From DASZGL01 sp035938875 (GTDB lineage Bacteria > Chloroflexota > Dormibacteria > Aeolococcales > Aeolococcaceae), in assembly GCA_035938875.1 (NCBI GenBank), contig DASZGL010000022.1, positions 1 through 37,103 on the forward strand: a DNA stretch of 37,103 nucleotides, read 5' to 3'. Made by a program: the position numbers and the translations under genes. The notes beneath the pieces were generated by a model. That model had not been told where the DNA came from, did no database searches, and worked only from the letters and a program-made list of their open reading frames with translations. Of this stretch, positions 21,838-29,598 are shown in pieces; within the stretch, counting starts at the first letter, position 1; every line of letters begins with the position of its first letter.

Positions 21838-23316
21838 GTGGACCGTGCGTCGATCCTGATGCTGGCGGCTTCCGCGATCGTCGCCGGCTGCGGCACCAGC
21901 GCCACGTCGTCGACATCCACCTCGCCCCCCTCGCCGACGCCGGTGTCCGTGCCCACGCCGACACCGCGGCCGCCTCTGCCCAGCCTGGAACCCTTCGTGC
22001 GCTCCGACACTGAGTGGACGACGTACATGGGCGACCGCGCGCGAGCTGGGATAGGTCCGGCCGGTCCGCTGGCGACGAACCCGCATCGCACGTGGACTGC
22101 CCAGGTGGACGGCGACGTCTACGCGGAACCGCTCGTCGCCGGCGGCTCGGTCATCGTCGCGACCGAACAGGATTCGGTGTACGCGCTGGATCCTGACAGT
22201 GGTGCGGTGCGCTGGCGCAGGCATCTCGGTGAACCGGTGCCGGTCGGTGAGCTGGCGTGCGGCAACATCGCCTTCAACGGCATCACGTCGACGCCGGTCG
22301 TCGATCCTGCTGCGGGAATCGTTTACGCGGTCGCGATGTTCGACTCCCCGATGCGCCACGAGCTCTTCGCCGTGCGTCTGTCAGACGGCGGAATCGTATG
22401 GTCGCGCGGCGTCGATCCTCCGGGCGCCGAGCCGCGCATCCATCAGCAGCGCGGGTCGCTGAACCTCGCCCACGGGCTGGTCTACATGTCATACGGCGGC
22501 TTCAGCGGCGACTGCGGCCGCTACAACGGCTGGGTGGTCGGCGCGCCCGTCAGCGGCACCGGCCCGCTCTACACCTGGGAGGTAGGGTCCACTGTCGGTG
22601 GCGCGGTGTGGGCTCCGCCGGGGCCGGTGATCTCATCTGCTGGCGACGTGTGGGTGACAACCGGCAACACCAATGCCGGCCAAGGGGCGACCCAGGGCAC
22701 GTATGACGATGCCAACGGGGTGTTCCACCTGGACGCGGCGCTGGCATCGGCCGTGGACGGCTGGGCACCGCAGAACTGGGCGGCGCTCAACCGCGACGAC
22801 GTCGACCTCGGATCAGTGGCACCGGCGCTGCTTCCCGGTGGTCTGGTCTTCGCCGTGGGCAAGGAGGGCGTCGGCTACCTGTTGCGCGACTCTCATCTCG
22901 GTGGCATCGGCGGTGAGGTGTTCAAGGACATGGCATGTCGCCATGGGGGACCTGAGGGCGGCGCCTTCGGCGGCGTGGCTGTGGTGGGGAGCACGCTGCT
23001 CGTCCCCTGCAAGGATGGGCTCGCCGCGCTGCACGTCGACTCCTCAGCGCCGTCGTTCTCCGTCGCTTGGCGCTCGGCATCTTCGGCGAACTCGCCGCTC
23101 CTTGCCTACGGACTCATCTGGACGGTCGTCGTCGAGGGGCTCAACGGCCACACTGAGGCATGGAGCGGTGCGCTCGTCGGCCTCGATCCCGCCACGGGAG
23201 CGACGAGAGTGCAGCTGCACCTCGGTGGGATTCCCCACTACCCGTCGCCGGCCGCCGCCGGTGGCCACCTGTATATCGCCGGCCTTGGCAGCGTGTACGC
23301 GGTGAGCGCTGTCTAG
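21838..23316 (+). CDS. PQQ-like beta-propeller lipoprotein
   Basis: 492 residues from GTG 21838; ATG 21802 is an equally readable alternative, and further in-frame upstream sequence is antisense to the hydrolase gene. MDRASILMLAASAIVAGC is a lipoprotein signal (C18 in this numbering), then a Ser/Thr/Pro-rich linker. The rest has PQQ-enzyme-type repeats: DSVYALDPDSGAVRWRRHLG, YAVAMFD...LFAVRLSDGGIVWSRGVD, ALVGLDPATGATRVQLHLGG. Conserved catalytic residues of PQQ dehydrogenases are not evident. It may be a scaffold, sensor or BamB-like assembly protein. Divergent from the hydrolase lipoprotein, so both act outside the membrane. Confidence 0.8.
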   Translation: MDRASILMLAASAIVAGCGTSATSSTSTSPPSPTPVSVPTPTPRPPLPSLEPFVRSDTEWTTYMGDRARAGIGPAGPLATNPHRTWTAQVDGDVYAEPLVAGGSVIVATEQDSVYALDPDSGAVRWRRHLGEPVPVGELACGNIAFNGITSTPVVDPAAGIVYAVAMFDSPMRHELFAVRLSDGGIVWSRGVDPPGAEPRIHQQRGSLNLAHGLVYMSYGGFSGDCGRYNGWVVGAPVSGTGPLYTWEVGSTVGGAVWAPPGPVISSAGDVWVTTGNTNAGQGATQGTYDDANGVFHLDAALASAVDGWAPQNWAALNRDDVDLGSVAPALLPGGLVFAVGKEGVGYLLRDSHLGGIGGEVFKDMACRHGGPEGGAFGGVAVVGSTLLVPCKDGLAALHVDSSAPSFSVAWRSASSANSPLLAYGLIWTVVVEGLNGHTEAWSGALVGLDPATGATRVQLHLGGIPHYPSPAAAGGHLYIAGLGSVYAVSAV

Positions 23317-23403
23317 GAGAGGCTGGGTGCTCCAGCCGCACCCGGCCCCTCGAGTGGAATCAGATCCGCCGTCGTCGGTGGTGGTAGCGACCTGTTGTCC
23401 TAG

Positions 23404-23425
23404 CCGTCTTTCTCCTTGAAGACGG
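23404..23425. terminator. Hairpin between convergent genes
   Basis: CCGTCTT (23404-23410) and AAGACGG (23419-23425) form a perfect 7-bp stem with an 8-nt loop, between the convergent PQQ-propeller and reductase-fusion genes. A bidirectional terminator is plausible by position, but no T-run follows on either strand. Confidence 0.35.
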
Positions 23426-23449
23426 GTGATCAGAGGATCACGCGGTGTC

Positions 23450-25780
23450 CTAGGGGTTATCGACTGGTGAACCTCGGCGCGTTGCCAGGACCATGGCGGT
23501 GCTTCGGCCATCGTGGAGCACCATGGCCGCTGCGCTGCGAGCAGCGATGGCGAGCTCGCGGCGGAGCAGGGCAGCGGTCATCACATCCGCGGTGCCGTCT
23601 GTGGGAAGCAGCGCGAGCACCGCAAGCGGCGAGTCGGACTCGACGAGGGTGAGGACATGGTCCACGCGGGCATTGCCGACAATCGCGTAGCGTGGAGCTC
23701 GACGCCAGGCGGCACCAGGCGGCCCGGCGACGCCGCTGCCGACAGGGATCGCGTCGATGATCGCGGTGGCGTACCGCAGCACATCCGGCTCTGCGATGAG
23801 GTACAGGAGCCACGGCTGCGCCTCCGAGATGGTGCGCAGCTCGCGAGCAAGTCGCTCAACAGCGTGCGGATCTGACAGATCGTGGGTGGTGACAGACATG
23901 TCATCCGAAGGCGAGACGTCGCCGATGACCGCTCTGGCTGGAGCGCGATCGTCGCCGGCCAACGAGCCTCGGCGCCGATCGCGGAGCAGCGCCCCGGCCA
24001 CGCCGGTCAGCGGTCCCACGGCTGCGAGCATCAGCACGCTGTCGCCGTAGTCGGGACCGACGGGCAGAGACGCGACCGTCTGAACCGTGCCGCTCGATGC
24101 AGCGGAGCTCGGCTGGGTGATGTCCTCGTTGATGGACGCTGTGCCCGCGAACGCCATGGTGACGGCGATGAACGCTGCAGAACCAAGACCCGCCACCGCT
24201 GCCCGAATGAGGCCGACGCGCCCATGGTCTCCGCGCCGTGCGGACATGGCGCCGGCGACGGCGCAGCCCAATGGCACCACCACCGCTGCAGCCCAGTAGA
24301 CGCCCTCATGTCCGGTGATGAAGAGCCCATGGTTGGGCATGCTCGCCGTCGATCCCGGTATCCGCACCACCGGGACCGCGAGCCCATACGCGACGACCCA
24401 CAGCGCCACGGTTGGCAACGCCGCCGCGACGAGAATCACGCTGGCGAGGGTACCCATCACGCCGTTGGGGAATCGCTGCGACGCCCGCAGCTGCTCCAGG
24501 TTGGCAAGCTCGGTTGCAGCGTCACCACGGTGCACCAGCATCGCGATGATGCCAAGAGTGGCACCAATGGTGAGCGCGATGACGGCGCCGGCAATTGCTG
24601 GGCGTAGCAGGCCGGCACTTCGCGCGTCGAGCACGGTCAGTGTGCGGCGGGCACCACCACGGCCGCGACCGCCGGTCATCGCCCCGATGATGAAGCCGGC
24701 GCCAAGCAGGAGCGGGACCACCAAGAGCAGACCGGTCCAATCGGGTCCGAGGCTCACGCCGCCGCCTCGGGCGGTGATCGCCACCGCCGCCAGCATCAGC
24801 GCGCCGGTGTACGCGATGGTTGCGGTGAGCGCGGCCGTCAACCGCTCGGCGCGACCGTCCAACCTGAGCCTTCGCGTCGCCAGGCCGGCGCTCGTCGATG
24901 CGATGACGACGATCAGCAGCATCATCCCGCCCAGCGGGATGCGGAAGTCGAGCACGCCGGTGACCGGAGGCGTCGTGGGGTTGCTGCTTGCAGTCGGCCC
25001 CACGGTGAAGCCGGCGGCCAGGGGAACGCCATGAGCCGGCCAGATCACGGCGTTCCACTGCGACAGAAGAGCGCCGCCCGTGCTCACTGTGCGCACACCC
25101 AAGGAAGGTGCGCCGCTGCCCTGCTCGGGAGCGCATCGCGTACCTTCAACAACAAAGGTCGCGCTGCATCCGTTCTGCGAGTGGGCGACGTCAGTGAGCA
25201 GTGCGACGAGCAGGCTGAGCCCGAGGACGACGGCGAGCGTTGTCACCCCGGCGATCACTCCGGCGATCAGCGGCCTTCGCGGATCTGGGCGACGGCTTGA
25301 CCCGCCCGCCGTCTTCTCAACCACGTCCACCTCTTCGCTCGTCTCCGCAAGGGGTTGCACCGCGAATACCGGGTGGCGCGCGACCTCCTCAGCGAATGCC
25401 TCGTCCGGTGAGTCTGCGTTGGCGTCGAAGTACGGTCGCGTGACCGGCACCTCGCGCAGGTACTGACGCAGCACGGGCACGCTCTCGTCCACACCCAGCT
25501 CGACCACACGAACAGTCTCCGACCGACCGCCGCGGCTGAGAGTCACCTCGCCGGCGGCACGCGCGTTACGCACCCAGCCGGTGACACCATAGGCGGCGAC
25601 GAGCCATCGCCTTCCGTTCGCGCTCATCACGTCGACCGGCGTGGAGCGCACCTTGCCCGTGGTGCGGCCCTGGACGCTCAGCACATACCGGTACCGATCG
25701 CCAAGCCCAAGACGCGTCATGGCGTGGAACACGGCGTTGACGATGCGTGCGCCGGGACCGAAGTTGTAGGTCCGGGCCAT
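23450..25780 (-). CDS. F420-type (DDN-like) reductase domain fused to a polytopic membrane protein
   Basis: 776 residues from ATG 25780, which lies 10 nt after a TAAACT -10 box; GTG 25828 would add 16 residues. Residues ~1-145 match the deazaflavin-dependent nitroreductase family: YRYVLSVQGRTTGKVRSTPV (31-50) and WVRNARAAGEVTLSRGG (69-85) are its split-barrel and F420-contact blocks. About nine transmembrane segments follow (roughly 171-195, 282-302, 317-337, 349-368, 393-416, 443-470, 493-513, 524-546, 581-599). A first extracytoplasmic loop has two cysteines (C205, C216). A C-terminal soluble domain (~625-776) is unrecognised. Canonical DDN proteins are about 150 residues and stand alone, so this architecture is unusual. 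A membrane redox or sensory role is speculative. Confidence 0.75.
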   Translation of the reverse strand: MARTYNFGPGARIVNAVFHAMTRLGLGDRYRYVLSVQGRTTGKVRSTPVDVMSANGRRWLVAAYGVTGWVRNARAAGEVTLSRGGRSETVRVVELGVDESVPVLRQYLREVPVTRPYFDANADSPDEAFAEEVARHPVFAVQPLAETSEEVDVVEKTAGGSSRRPDPRRPLIAGVIAGVTTLAVVLGLSLLVALLTDVAHSQNGCSATFVVEGTRCAPEQGSGAPSLGVRTVSTGGALLSQWNAVIWPAHGVPLAAGFTVGPTASSNPTTPPVTGVLDFRIPLGGMMLLIVVIASTSAGLATRRLRLDGRAERLTAALTATIAYTGALMLAAVAITARGGGVSLGPDWTGLLLVVPLLLGAGFIIGAMTGGRGRGGARRTLTVLDARSAGLLRPAIAGAVIALTIGATLGIIAMLVHRGDAATELANLEQLRASQRFPNGVMGTLASVILVAAALPTVALWVVAYGLAVPVVRIPGSTASMPNHGLFITGHEGVYWAAAVVVPLGCAVAGAMSARRGDHGRVGLIRAAVAGLGSAAFIAVTMAFAGTASINEDITQPSSAASSGTVQTVASLPVGPDYGDSVLMLAAVGPLTGVAGALLRDRRRGSLAGDDRAPARAVIGDVSPSDDMSVTTHDLSDPHAVERLARELRTISEAQPWLLYLIAEPDVLRYATAIIDAIPVGSGVAGPPGAAWRRAPRYAIVGNARVDHVLTLVESDSPLAVLALLPTDGTADVMTAALLRRELAIAARSAAAMVLHDGRSTAMVLATRRGSPVDNP

Positions 25781-25790
25781 CTCGGCCGCG

Positions 25791-25796
25791 AGTTTA
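25791..25796 (-). promoter_or_regulatory. Candidate -10 box of the reductase-fusion gene
   Basis: TAAACT on the minus strand, 10 nt before ATG 25780. It supports that ATG over the upstream GTG at 25828, which would put the box inside the coding region. Confidence 0.4.
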
Positions 25797-25856
25797 CTGA
25801 TTGAGGACGTTGCCGATGCCGGCGGCACGTGGCTGTGAAGCCCTATGCGACAGAGG

Positions 25857-26579
25857 TCACGGTGCCACCTCCGCGGCGGGCGTGTGCGTCAAGCCCACTG
25901 GGCGCGCCGTGCACCAGATGCGCTCTGTGCCCTGCCACGAAACCCAGCGCTCGAGGCAAAGGTCCGCGATGCGAAGCTCGATCTCCAACGCGTCGTCGTC
26001 GAGGATGAGCGAGGTGAACGGGCCCTGTCGCCAGCTCCGTCCATCGGGCAGCGTGAACTCGGTGGTCTCGGTCATGAACGGCGGATCGACGAGCAGCCCG
26101 TGACTGGTGACGGTGACGGCGCCGATGTGTCCCGGCTGAGCAACCTTGTCAGCCGCCCACGCAGGTTCAGCCCAGCGTGGATCCATCCGCTCGATGATCA
26201 CGCAGCCGGAGTCGGCGACATGACGGCGGCACGTCCGCAGCATCGCCGCCCGGCGATCGTTCTCGGCGGTGTTGATGAGGTTGCTGGCCAGCAGGACGAC
26301 GTCGAACACCCGGTCGAGCCGAAGGTCTTGGATCGTCGCGCACACCGCCTCCACGCCCGTCAAGCCGCTCAACCGCTCCAGCATCTCTGAGCTCTCGTCG
26401 ACGGCGACCACGCCATGCCCGAGGCGGACCAATCCGCGGGTCACGCGTCCGGCGCCACAGCCGAGTTCGAGGATGCTGGCGCCCGCTCCCGCTGCGTCGT
26501 GAACAAGCTCCGCCTCACCGAGCTCAGGGAGTCCCTCGGCATAGAGGTCAATCGGACTCCCGTCAGGAGCTATGCCCAT
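25857..26579 (-). CDS. Class I SAM-dependent methyltransferase
   Basis: 240-residue Rossmann methyltransferase. ILELGCGAGRVTRGL (about 36-50) is motif I, VVAVDESSEML is the motif II acidic loop, DVVLLASNLINT is motif III/IV. The C-terminal part (TEFTLPDGRSWRQGPF, LERWVSWQGTERIWC) is a small beta insertion typical of small-molecule methyltransferases. The acceptor is unknown. ATG 26579 lies 8 nt after the stop of the SRPBCC gene on the same strand, so the two are probably translated from one message; the reductase-fusion gene follows with a ~76-bp gap. Confidence 0.9.
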   Translation of the reverse strand: MGIAPDGSPIDLYAEGLPELGEAELVHDAAGAGASILELGCGAGRVTRGLVRLGHGVVAVDESSEMLERLSGLTGVEAVCATIQDLRLDRVFDVVLLASNLINTAENDRRAAMLRTCRRHVADSGCVIIERMDPRWAEPAWAADKVAQPGHIGAVTVTSHGLLVDPPFMTETTEFTLPDGRSWRQGPFTSLILDDDALEIELRIADLCLERWVSWQGTERIWCTARPVGLTHTPAAEVAP

Positions 26580-26587
26580 CGACGTGC

Positions 26588-27028
26588 TCAGCGTCGCTCC
26601 AACAACGCTTTCAAACGCGTGAGGTCCCTGCGGTTGGCGCGTCGCATGGCTGCCGCCATCATGGCGCCGCCGATTCGGGCGAAACCGCTCGGCTCACCAC
26701 GATTGCGCAAGGTCATCCGCGTTCTGCCTTCACCCGACGGCTCCCACGTGTACGTGGTCTCCATGGGAAACGGCCCCTCCGTGGTACGCATCACCAAGCG
26801 TTCACCGGGGATCAGCTCGACGATCTCGTAGGTGTACGCCAGGAGGCGGCCGAGAAAATGGGCGACGAACGCCAGGCGAGAGCCGATCTCGATCGGTGGC
26901 GGCGTCTTCCACTCGACGGATTTGATGTTCGCGTACCACTCCGGCGCGTTGGACGGGTCCGCGGCGTAGGCGGCGACCACGTCTGCCGGACGATCGATCA
27001 CGACCTCGGTCAGGACATCGACTGCCAT
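26588..27028 (-). CDS. SRPBCC family protein
   Basis: 146 residues with the START/Bet v1-like helix-grip fold. TEVVIDRPADVVAAYAADPSNAPEW is the first strand and helix, ANIKSVEWKTPPPIEIGSRLAF is the cavity strands, and TTYTWEPSGEGRTRMTLRNRG is the later hairpin. These proteins bind hydrophobic ligands or act as polyketide cyclases, and many are of unknown role. TAGGTT at 27050-27055 is a possible -10 box 21 nt upstream, and tRNA-Leu lies 65 bp upstream on the same strand. Likely in an operon with the methyltransferase downstream. Confidence 0.85.
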   Translation of the reverse strand: MAVDVLTEVVIDRPADVVAAYAADPSNAPEWYANIKSVEWKTPPPIEIGSRLAFVAHFLGRLLAYTYEIVELIPGERLVMRTTEGPFPMETTYTWEPSGEGRTRMTLRNRGEPSGFARIGGAMMAAAMRRANRRDLTRLKALLERR

Positions 27029-27049
27029 GCGCGCATCATGCCGAAGCGG

Positions 27050-27055
27050 AACCTA
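27050..27055 (-). promoter_or_regulatory. Candidate -10 box between tRNA-Leu and the SRPBCC gene
   Basis: TAGGTT on the minus strand, 21 nt before ATG 27028. It would allow the SRPBCC-methyltransferase pair to be transcribed independently of the tRNA gene. No clear -35. Confidence 0.3.
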
Positions 27056-27093
27056 GCCCGCCTCGCGCGTGACTCCCTCCGCGTGGCGGGCCG

Positions 27094-27177
27094 TGCCGGG
27101 AAAGGGAATCGAACCCTTACGCCCTTACGAGCACAGCGCCCTGAACGCTGCGTGTCTACCAGTTCCACCACCCCGGC
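27094..27177 (-). tRNA. tRNA-Leu (anticodon CAG)
   Basis: 84-nt class II tRNA on the minus strand. The acceptor stem pairs GCCGGGG (5', 27171-27177) with TCCCGGC plus discriminator A (27094-27100), with one G-U. The D-arm region is GTGGAACTGGTAGACAC. The anticodon stem CAGCG/CGCTG encloses TTCAGGG, giving anticodon CAG (27141-27143). A long variable arm and a T-arm (AAGGG TTCGATT CCCTT) follow. CCA is not encoded. TAGCAT at 27189-27194, 11 nt upstream of the 5' end, is a candidate -10. Confidence 0.95.
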
Positions 27178-27188
27178 CGGGGATGGCG

Positions 27189-27194
27189 ATGCTA
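27189..27194 (-). promoter_or_regulatory. Candidate -10 box of tRNA-Leu
   Basis: TAGCAT on the minus strand, 11 nt upstream of the mature tRNA 5' end. No well-spaced -35 is visible. Confidence 0.35.
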
Positions 27195-27238
27195 CCACGG
27201 CTCCCCGCCCCGTCCCGGCAAGCCCGCGGCCGATCTGT

Positions 27239-27261
27239 CGGGGGGGTTGGAACCACCCCCG
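27239..27261. promoter_or_regulatory. Strong inverted repeat just upstream of the siroheme decarboxylase -10 box
   Basis: CGGGGG (27239-27244) and CCCCCG (27256-27261) form outer arms; GGTT (27245-27248) and AACC (27251-27254) form inner arms. The two arm pairs are joined with a single unpaired base (A27255). It ends 2 bp before a TAGAAT -10 box, where a repressor or redox regulator could act. No T-run, so it is not an obvious terminator of anything to the left. Confidence 0.4.
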
Positions 27262-27263
27262 GA

Positions 27264-27269
27264 TAGAAT
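27264..27269 (+). promoter_or_regulatory. -10 box of the siroheme decarboxylase gene
   Basis: TAGAAT, with transcription expected to begin near 27276 and a ~43-nt leader to GTG 27319. The -35 position is occupied by the G-rich arm of the inverted repeat. Confidence 0.5.
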
Positions 27270-27301
27270 GGACCGCGGGTCGTCCGCCCAGCACCGTCAC
27301 C

Positions 27302-27307
27302 AGGAGA
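27302..27307 (+). promoter_or_regulatory. Ribosome-binding site of the siroheme decarboxylase gene
   Basis: AGGAGA, 11 nt before GTG 27319. It supports that start over the in-frame codon at 27247. Confidence 0.5.
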
Positions 27308-27318
27308 ACCCATACCAA

Positions 27319-28383
27319 GTGCGCGACCTCGACCAGACCGACCAGCGCCTGCTCAACGAGCTGCAGGCTGACTTCCCTGTCGAGCACGCCCCCTTCGCCG
27401 CGCTGGCATCCCGGCTGGGAGCTCCGATGACCGAAGCGGAGGTCATCGCCCGCATCGCGGCGCTGCGCGAGCGCAACGTCATACGGCAGATCTCGGCGAT
27501 CTTCGACACCCGCAGCCTCGGCTATCAGTCGACCCTCGTCGCCATGCGCTTTGCCCCCGAGAAGCTGGAGCGTGGCGCCGCGGTGATCAACCAGCATCCC
27601 GGCGTCTCACACAACTACAAGCGCAACCACGAGTTCAATCTGTGGTTCACGCTGGCGACACCGCCCGGCTCCAACATCGACGCCACCCTGCAGAAGCTGC
27701 ACGAGATGAGCGGCGCCGACGTCACCCGCAAGCTGCAGACACTCAAGCTCTTCAAGATCGGAGTCAAGCTCGACATGACCGGCGAGCTCGACGTCACCCG
27801 TCAGGAGGACCCTGACTACACCGGCATCCAGCGAGACTTCGCCTTGCAGTCGCCGCTCAGCGAGCGCGACATCGCGGTGATCCGCGCAGTGCAGGACGAT
27901 CTTCCCCTGGTCCCGCATCCCTTCTCCGAGTGTGCTCGCAGCCAGGACCTCAGTGAGGAGGAGCTGTTCGCGGGCATGGCTGACCTGCGGCGTCGTGGCC
28001 ATCTGCGCCGGGTCGCCGCCATCCTCCATCATCGCCGCGCTGGCTATGCCGCCAACGCCATGGCGGTGTGGGCCGTTCCCGAGGAGCGCGCCGAAGAGCT
28101 GGGCCGCTGCATGGCGGAGTTCGCCTCAGTCTCGCACTGCTATCAGCGCCCCGTCTACGAGGACTGGCGCTTCAACCTCTTCTCCATGATCCACGGACGC
28201 AAGGTGGGCGACTGCGAGAAGGTCGTCGATGCGATTCGCCAGGCCATCGGAGTTGAGGACTATGCTGTCCTCTACTCGACGAAGGAATACAAGAAGACGC
28301 GGGTGCGCTACTTCACCCGCGAGCTCGAGGAGTGGGAGGAGACACACCTGAGCGGCGCGCCGGCCGCGGTCGCCCGAGCCTAG
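27319..28383 (+). CDS. ahbAB: Siroheme decarboxylase, fused AhbA-AhbB (NirDL-like) protein
   Basis: 354 residues with two Lrp/AsnC-like halves. Each half has an HTH-type module followed by a RAM-like ferredoxin fold. GVSHNYKRNHEFNLWFTL (95-112) is the conserved active-site block of the first half. SVSHCYQRP (270-278) and WRFNLFSMIHG (283-293) are that of the second. KEYKKTRVRYF (322-332) is the conserved C-terminal element. AhbA/AhbB remove two carboxyl groups from siroheme to give 12,18-didecarboxysiroheme, in the siroheme-dependent heme route and, as NirD/L/G/H, in heme d1 synthesis. Separate subunits are known; here both are one chain. No ahbC, ahbD, nir or siroheme-synthase gene is nearby. 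It is often misread as a transcriptional regulator. Ends overlapping the MarP-like gene by 4 bp. Confidence 0.88.
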   Translation: MRDLDQTDQRLLNELQADFPVEHAPFAALASRLGAPMTEAEVIARIAALRERNVIRQISAIFDTRSLGYQSTLVAMRFAPEKLERGAAVINQHPGVSHNYKRNHEFNLWFTLATPPGSNIDATLQKLHEMSGADVTRKLQTLKLFKIGVKLDMTGELDVTRQEDPDYTGIQRDFALQSPLSERDIAVIRAVQDDLPLVPHPFSECARSQDLSEEELFAGMADLRRRGHLRRVAAILHHRRAGYAANAMAVWAVPEERAEELGRCMAEFASVSHCYQRPVYEDWRFNLFSMIHGRKVGDCEKVVDAIRQAIGVEDYAVLYSTKEYKKTRVRYFTRELEEWEETHLSGAPAAVARA

Positions 28384-29549
28384 TTGATGCAGTCACCGGT
28401 GGGCACCGGGGCTCTCGCTCCGACGCCGGCCTGCAGGTCACCGCTGATCTGCGAGACGCTGAGCGCATAACCCTCGTTGGGGTCGACGGTGCTCGAGGCG
28501 AAGACCAGGCCGATGACCGTGCCGTTGCGGTCGACGACCGGCCCGCCGCTGTTCCCGGGGATGACCGTCGCCTGCAGGACCTCGATGCTGCGGGTCACCA
28601 GCGACGTGCCGTAGATGTTGCGTCCCTGCGCCGTCTGGATGCCGCGCACCGCGGCGGGAACGGCGGATTCATCGCCGCCGCCGGGGTAGCCGATGACGGC
28701 GCCCGCGGTGCCTCGGGGTGGATCTTGTGGCGCCACCGGGAGCGAATTCAGAGTCAGACCGGGGACGCGGAGCACGGCGACGTCGACGTCGGGGTCGAAG
28801 AGCACCACGTCGGCGGCGCGCACGGGTCCCCCTGGCGTCTGCACGCGAACCTCGTGGCCGCCCGCGACGACGTGGGCATTGGTCACCACGTACCCGGGTG
28901 CCACCGGCCACGACGACCCCGCCTCGCTGCAGTCGAGGTTGATGACCTTGGACGTCACCCGGAAGGCCGTGGTGATCCCCGGGGTGTTGACGTCGGCGGG
29001 AAGCTGCACCGGCGCCAGGGTGTCCGGGGAGAGGCCGGCGAAGGGGTTGGGGAACTGGGAGCCCTGGAGGAGCTGCTGGATGGCGCCGAGGAAGGCCGGC
29101 GGCCGCGGCGCCAGGTTGTCGAGGGCTCGCAGGATCGCCGAGTTTTTGATCTGGATGTCGAGGCGCGTGAACGGGCTGTTGGCGAAGGTCAGACCCAGGT
29201 ACCAGGCGCCGATCAGCATCCCGATGGCGGCGAGCCCCGAGCCGAAACCGGAGTCGAGCTGGGCGAACTCCGTCTTGAGCGCAGCGACCCTGACCCGGTA
29301 GCCGACGGCCGTGCCCACGCCCTGGACCAGGGCCACTGCGGACAGGAAGACGCCGGTGCCGATGAGCGCCTGGGTGTTGGCGTCGTGGCTGCCGAACCGC
29401 CGGGCGATGGGCGGGGCGATCGCCGCCCCGATGAGCACCCCGACGAGCAGGCCGAGGAAGCTCAGGCTGACCCAGGTCAGTCCCCGGCGCCAGCCCGAGG
29501 TGAGGGCGGCGATGACCAGGAGGACGATGATCAGGTCGAGCAGGTCCAC
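28380..29549 (-). CDS. marP: MarP-type membrane-anchored serine protease (CvpA + trypsin-like domain)
   Basis: 389 residues, near the ~397 of mycobacterial MarP. The N-terminus has four hydrophobic segments of a CvpA-like domain (about 3-18, 27-46, 60-80, 103-122). A linker leads to a periplasmic trypsin-like domain with catalytic H226 (VTNAHVVAG), D256 (DVDVAVLRV) and S334 (PGNSGGPV). C207 and C387 flank the protease domain, as for the disulfide reported in MarP. In Mycobacterium tuberculosis MarP is required for intrabacterial pH homeostasis in acid and cleaves peptidoglycan hydrolases. The start GTG 29549 has no purine-rich site (upstream is pyrimidine-rich), so it is less certain. It lies 49 bp downstream of the acyl-CoA ligase gene, whose stop opens a GACGGC/GCCGTC hairpin (29585-29600). 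Confidence 0.85.
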   Translation of the reverse strand: MDLLDLIIVLLVIAALTSGWRRGLTWVSLSFLGLLVGVLIGAAIAPPIARRFGSHDANTQALIGTGVFLSAVALVQGVGTAVGYRVRVAALKTEFAQLDSGFGSGLAAIGMLIGAWYLGLTFANSPFTRLDIQIKNSAILRALDNLAPRPPAFLGAIQQLLQGSQFPNPFAGLSPDTLAPVQLPADVNTPGITTAFRVTSKVINLDCSEAGSSWPVAPGYVVTNAHVVAGGHEVRVQTPGGPVRAADVVLFDPDVDVAVLRVPGLTLNSLPVAPQDPPRGTAGAVIGYPGGGDESAVPAAVRGIQTAQGRNIYGTSLVTRSIEVLQATVIPGNSGGPVVDRNGTVIGLVFASSTVDPNEGYALSVSQISGDLQAGVGARAPVPTGDCIN

Positions 29550-29598
29550 GGAGGGGGAAGTGTGAGGGTTGGGGGTGAGACCGCGACGGCCGCCGCCG

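Noticed and set aside
23396..23453. Direct repeat TGTCCTAG (23396-23403 and 23446-23453) as a target-site duplication
   Set aside because: The 42-bp interval contains no inverted ends or transposase, and one copy includes a stop codon; an 8-bp match is likely chance.
27094..27177. tRNA-Leu as an attachment site for an integrated element
   Set aside because: No integrase, no duplicated tRNA 3' end and no phage or plasmid genes are visible on either side.
27319..28383. Reading the fused protein as an Lrp/AsnC transcriptional regulator
   Set aside because: The conserved SHNY...NLWFTL and SHCYQRP...SMIHG blocks are those of siroheme decarboxylases (Ahb/Nir type), which share the AsnC fold but are enzymes.
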